Of a stretch of 6,194 bases of DNA, positions 4,892 through 6,194 are shown piece after piece. The notes below the pieces were generated by a model. It did no database searches, was not told the origin of the DNA, and was given only the letters and a program-made list of their open reading frames with translations. The position numbers and the translations under genes were made by a program. The stretch comes from JAAAOZ01 sp964496595 (GTDB taxonomy: Bacteria; Chloroflexota; Anaerolineae; B4-G1; SLSP01), in assembly GCA_964496595.1 (NCBI GenBank), contig CAZCAI010000219.1, positions 1-6,194 on the forward strand. Direction: 5' to 3'. The stretch's first letter is position 1; each line of letters begins with the position of its first letter.

Positions 4892-6194
4892 ATGTCTATA
4901 TCAATTCTGGATAATATCAAGATGAAACCCAAGTTAATTGGGCTGTTTTTGATCGTGGGCCTGTTGCCGTTGGTGATCGCGACGGTGGTGGGGATCATGC
5001 GCTCCAGCGACGCGATGCAGCAACAGGCGTTCGAGAAGCTGGAAGCGGTGGAGATGATCAAGAAGCATCAAATCGAAGGATACTTCGAGGAGCGCGAGGG
5101 CGATATGGGCGTGCTGGCCGATACGGTCGCCTCCCTGCGCGATGAGGGCTACGACAAGCTGGGCGCCGTCCAGGCCGGCAAGCAGGCTCGCGTGGAGGAT
5201 TACTTCGGTACGCAGAAGAATGCGCTGCTGGAGCTACGGGCGCAAGATTACGTGCGCGAGGCGATGATGGCCTTTGATCGCGCCTTTGAGGAGGCGGGCG
5301 ACACGGTCGATACGCCGGAGTGGCGCGCGCTGGCCAATCAATATGCCGTCGATTTCCAAGAGATGATGGAGATCAACGGCTGGAGCGATTTCCTCTTGAT
5401 CCACAAGGATGGCGATATCGTCTTCACCGTCCAGCGGGAGTCCGATCTGGGAATGATCATCCCCGATAGCTCATTGATGGAGACCAGCCTGGGCCGGGCG
5501 TTCCAAGACGCCCAAGGCCTGGAGGAAGGGGAGATCGCCGTGGGAGATTTCGCGCCCTACGCGCCGTCGGGCGGGGAGCACGCGCTCTTTATGATGGCCC
5601 CGATGCATAATGTAACCGGCACCCTTCAAGGGTACGTCGCCTTTCAACTGCCGAAGACCAAAATCAACGAGATCGTCCAGGATCGCACCGGGTTGGGCGA
5701 GACGGGCGAGACCTTCTTGGTCGGCGAAGTCGGCGGGGCCTCCAGCTATCGTAGCGACCGCTTGGTAAAGGAAGGCAGCCTGGGTGATGCTCGTTCTGGC
5801 AGTTATGTCACTGCTGCACTTTCCGGCGCCTCCGGCATGGAAACCGAAATCGGCATCACCGGCGATCTGGAGCTGACGGCCTATACGCCCTTAGACCTGC
5901 CCGGTTTGGATTGGGCGATGTTTACCACCGTGGCAGTGGAAGAGGTGGTGGTGCCCGAGTTGTCCAGCGAAGATGTAGATTACTTCACGGCCTACACCCA
6001 GAAGTATGGCTACTACGACCTCTTCTTAGTGGACCCCACGGGTTACGTCTTCTACTCCGTCCAGCAGGAGAGCGATTACGAGACCAATCTGGTCGATGGG
6101 CCATACAGCGATTCCAATTTAGGCGAATTGGTCCAGCAAGTGATGGAGACCAAGCGCTTCGCTATCACGGACTTCGCGCCGTATGCGCCCAGCG
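4892..6194 (+). CDS. Methyl-accepting chemotaxis protein-type receptor, N-terminal sensor part (runs off the window)
   Basis: The frame is open from ATG 4892 to the window end (434 codons), with an ideal AGGAGG at 4881-4886. A short basic N-terminus (KMKPK) precedes a transmembrane helix at about 15-36. The rest is extracytoplasmic sensor, with no second membrane helix yet. Residues 50-69 and 90-109 repeat a pattern LxAVxxxKxxxxxExYF exactly 40 residues apart. A Cache-like module follows: GWSDFLLIHKDGDIVFTVQR (163-182), DFAPYAPS (219-226), LQGYVAFQLPKTKINEIVQD (245-264), TGLGETGETFLVG (266-278) and LDLPGLDWAMFTTV (334-347). A second copy starts at about 362: GYYDLFLVDPTGYVFYSVQQ (373-392) to DFAPYAPS (427-434). 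The HAMP and signalling domains are outside the window, so the MCP call rests on the sensor type and on the cheW/cheR context; a sensor kinase or cyclase with the same sensor is possible. Confidence 0.82.
   Translation, partial: MSISILDNIKMKPKLIGLFLIVGLLPLVIATVVGIMRSSDAMQQQAFEKLEAVEMIKKHQIEGYFEEREGDMGVLADTVASLRDEGYDKLGAVQAGKQARVEDYFGTQKNALLELRAQDYVREAMMAFDRAFEEAGDTVDTPEWRALANQYAVDFQEMMEINGWSDFLLIHKDGDIVFTVQRESDLGMIIPDSSLMETSLGRAFQDAQGLEEGEIAVGDFAPYAPSGGEHALFMMAPMHNVTGTLQGYVAFQLPKTKINEIVQDRTGLGETGETFLVGEVGGASSYRSDRLVKEGSLGDARSGSYVTAALSGASGMETEIGITGDLELTAYTPLDLPGLDWAMFTTVAVEEVVVPELSSEDVDYFTAYTQKYGYYDLFLVDPTGYVFYSVQQESDYETNLVDGPYSDSNLGELVQQVMETKRFAITDFAPYAPS

Overview
The window is a piece of a bacterial chromosome, probably from a metagenome-assembled genome because it contains a run of exactly 100 N. 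All convincing genes lie on the + strand. Coding DNA is GC-rich, while several intergenic stretches are strikingly AT-rich heptanucleotide repeats. Protein style and these repeats fit Chloroflexota (Anaerolineae-like) or another repeat-rich phylum, but taxonomy cannot be fixed from the sequence alone.

Region by region: 1-294 holds degraded or partial coding remnants, including a stretch that resembles the C-terminal end of a type I restriction specificity subunit (HsdS). A terminator-like hairpin and a second hairpin follow (292-358). A small nucleoside 2-deoxyribosyltransferase-like gene lies at 400-804. The intergenic stretch 805-1017 has five TCCCCA-type elements, a candidate sigma70-like promoter and a leader hairpin. 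From 1018 a chemosensory operon begins: cheW (1018-1587), overlapping cheR with C-terminal TPRs (1584 into the gap), the assembly gap (2847-2946), a heptad-repeat hairpin (2947-3033), a second cheW (3046-3711), a short CheR-type methyltransferase fused to a GNAT-like domain (3741-4730), a larger heptad-repeat hairpin (4732-4868), and the 5' part of a membrane chemoreceptor with duplicated Cache-like sensor modules (4892 to the window end).

How the genes work together: the receptor would sense a ligand outside the membrane, the two CheW proteins would couple receptors to a CheA kinase, and the two CheR-type enzymes would methylate receptor glutamates for adaptation. cheA, cheB and response regulator genes are not in the window and presumably lie downstream. 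The order cheW - cheR/TPR - cheW is the same as wspB-wspC-wspD in Wsp-type pathways, so the output may be something other than flagellar motility. The most unusual items are the CheR-GNAT fusion without the CheR N-terminal domain, the heptad-repeat hairpins placed just upstream of ribosome binding sites, and the nested duplications in the receptor sensor.
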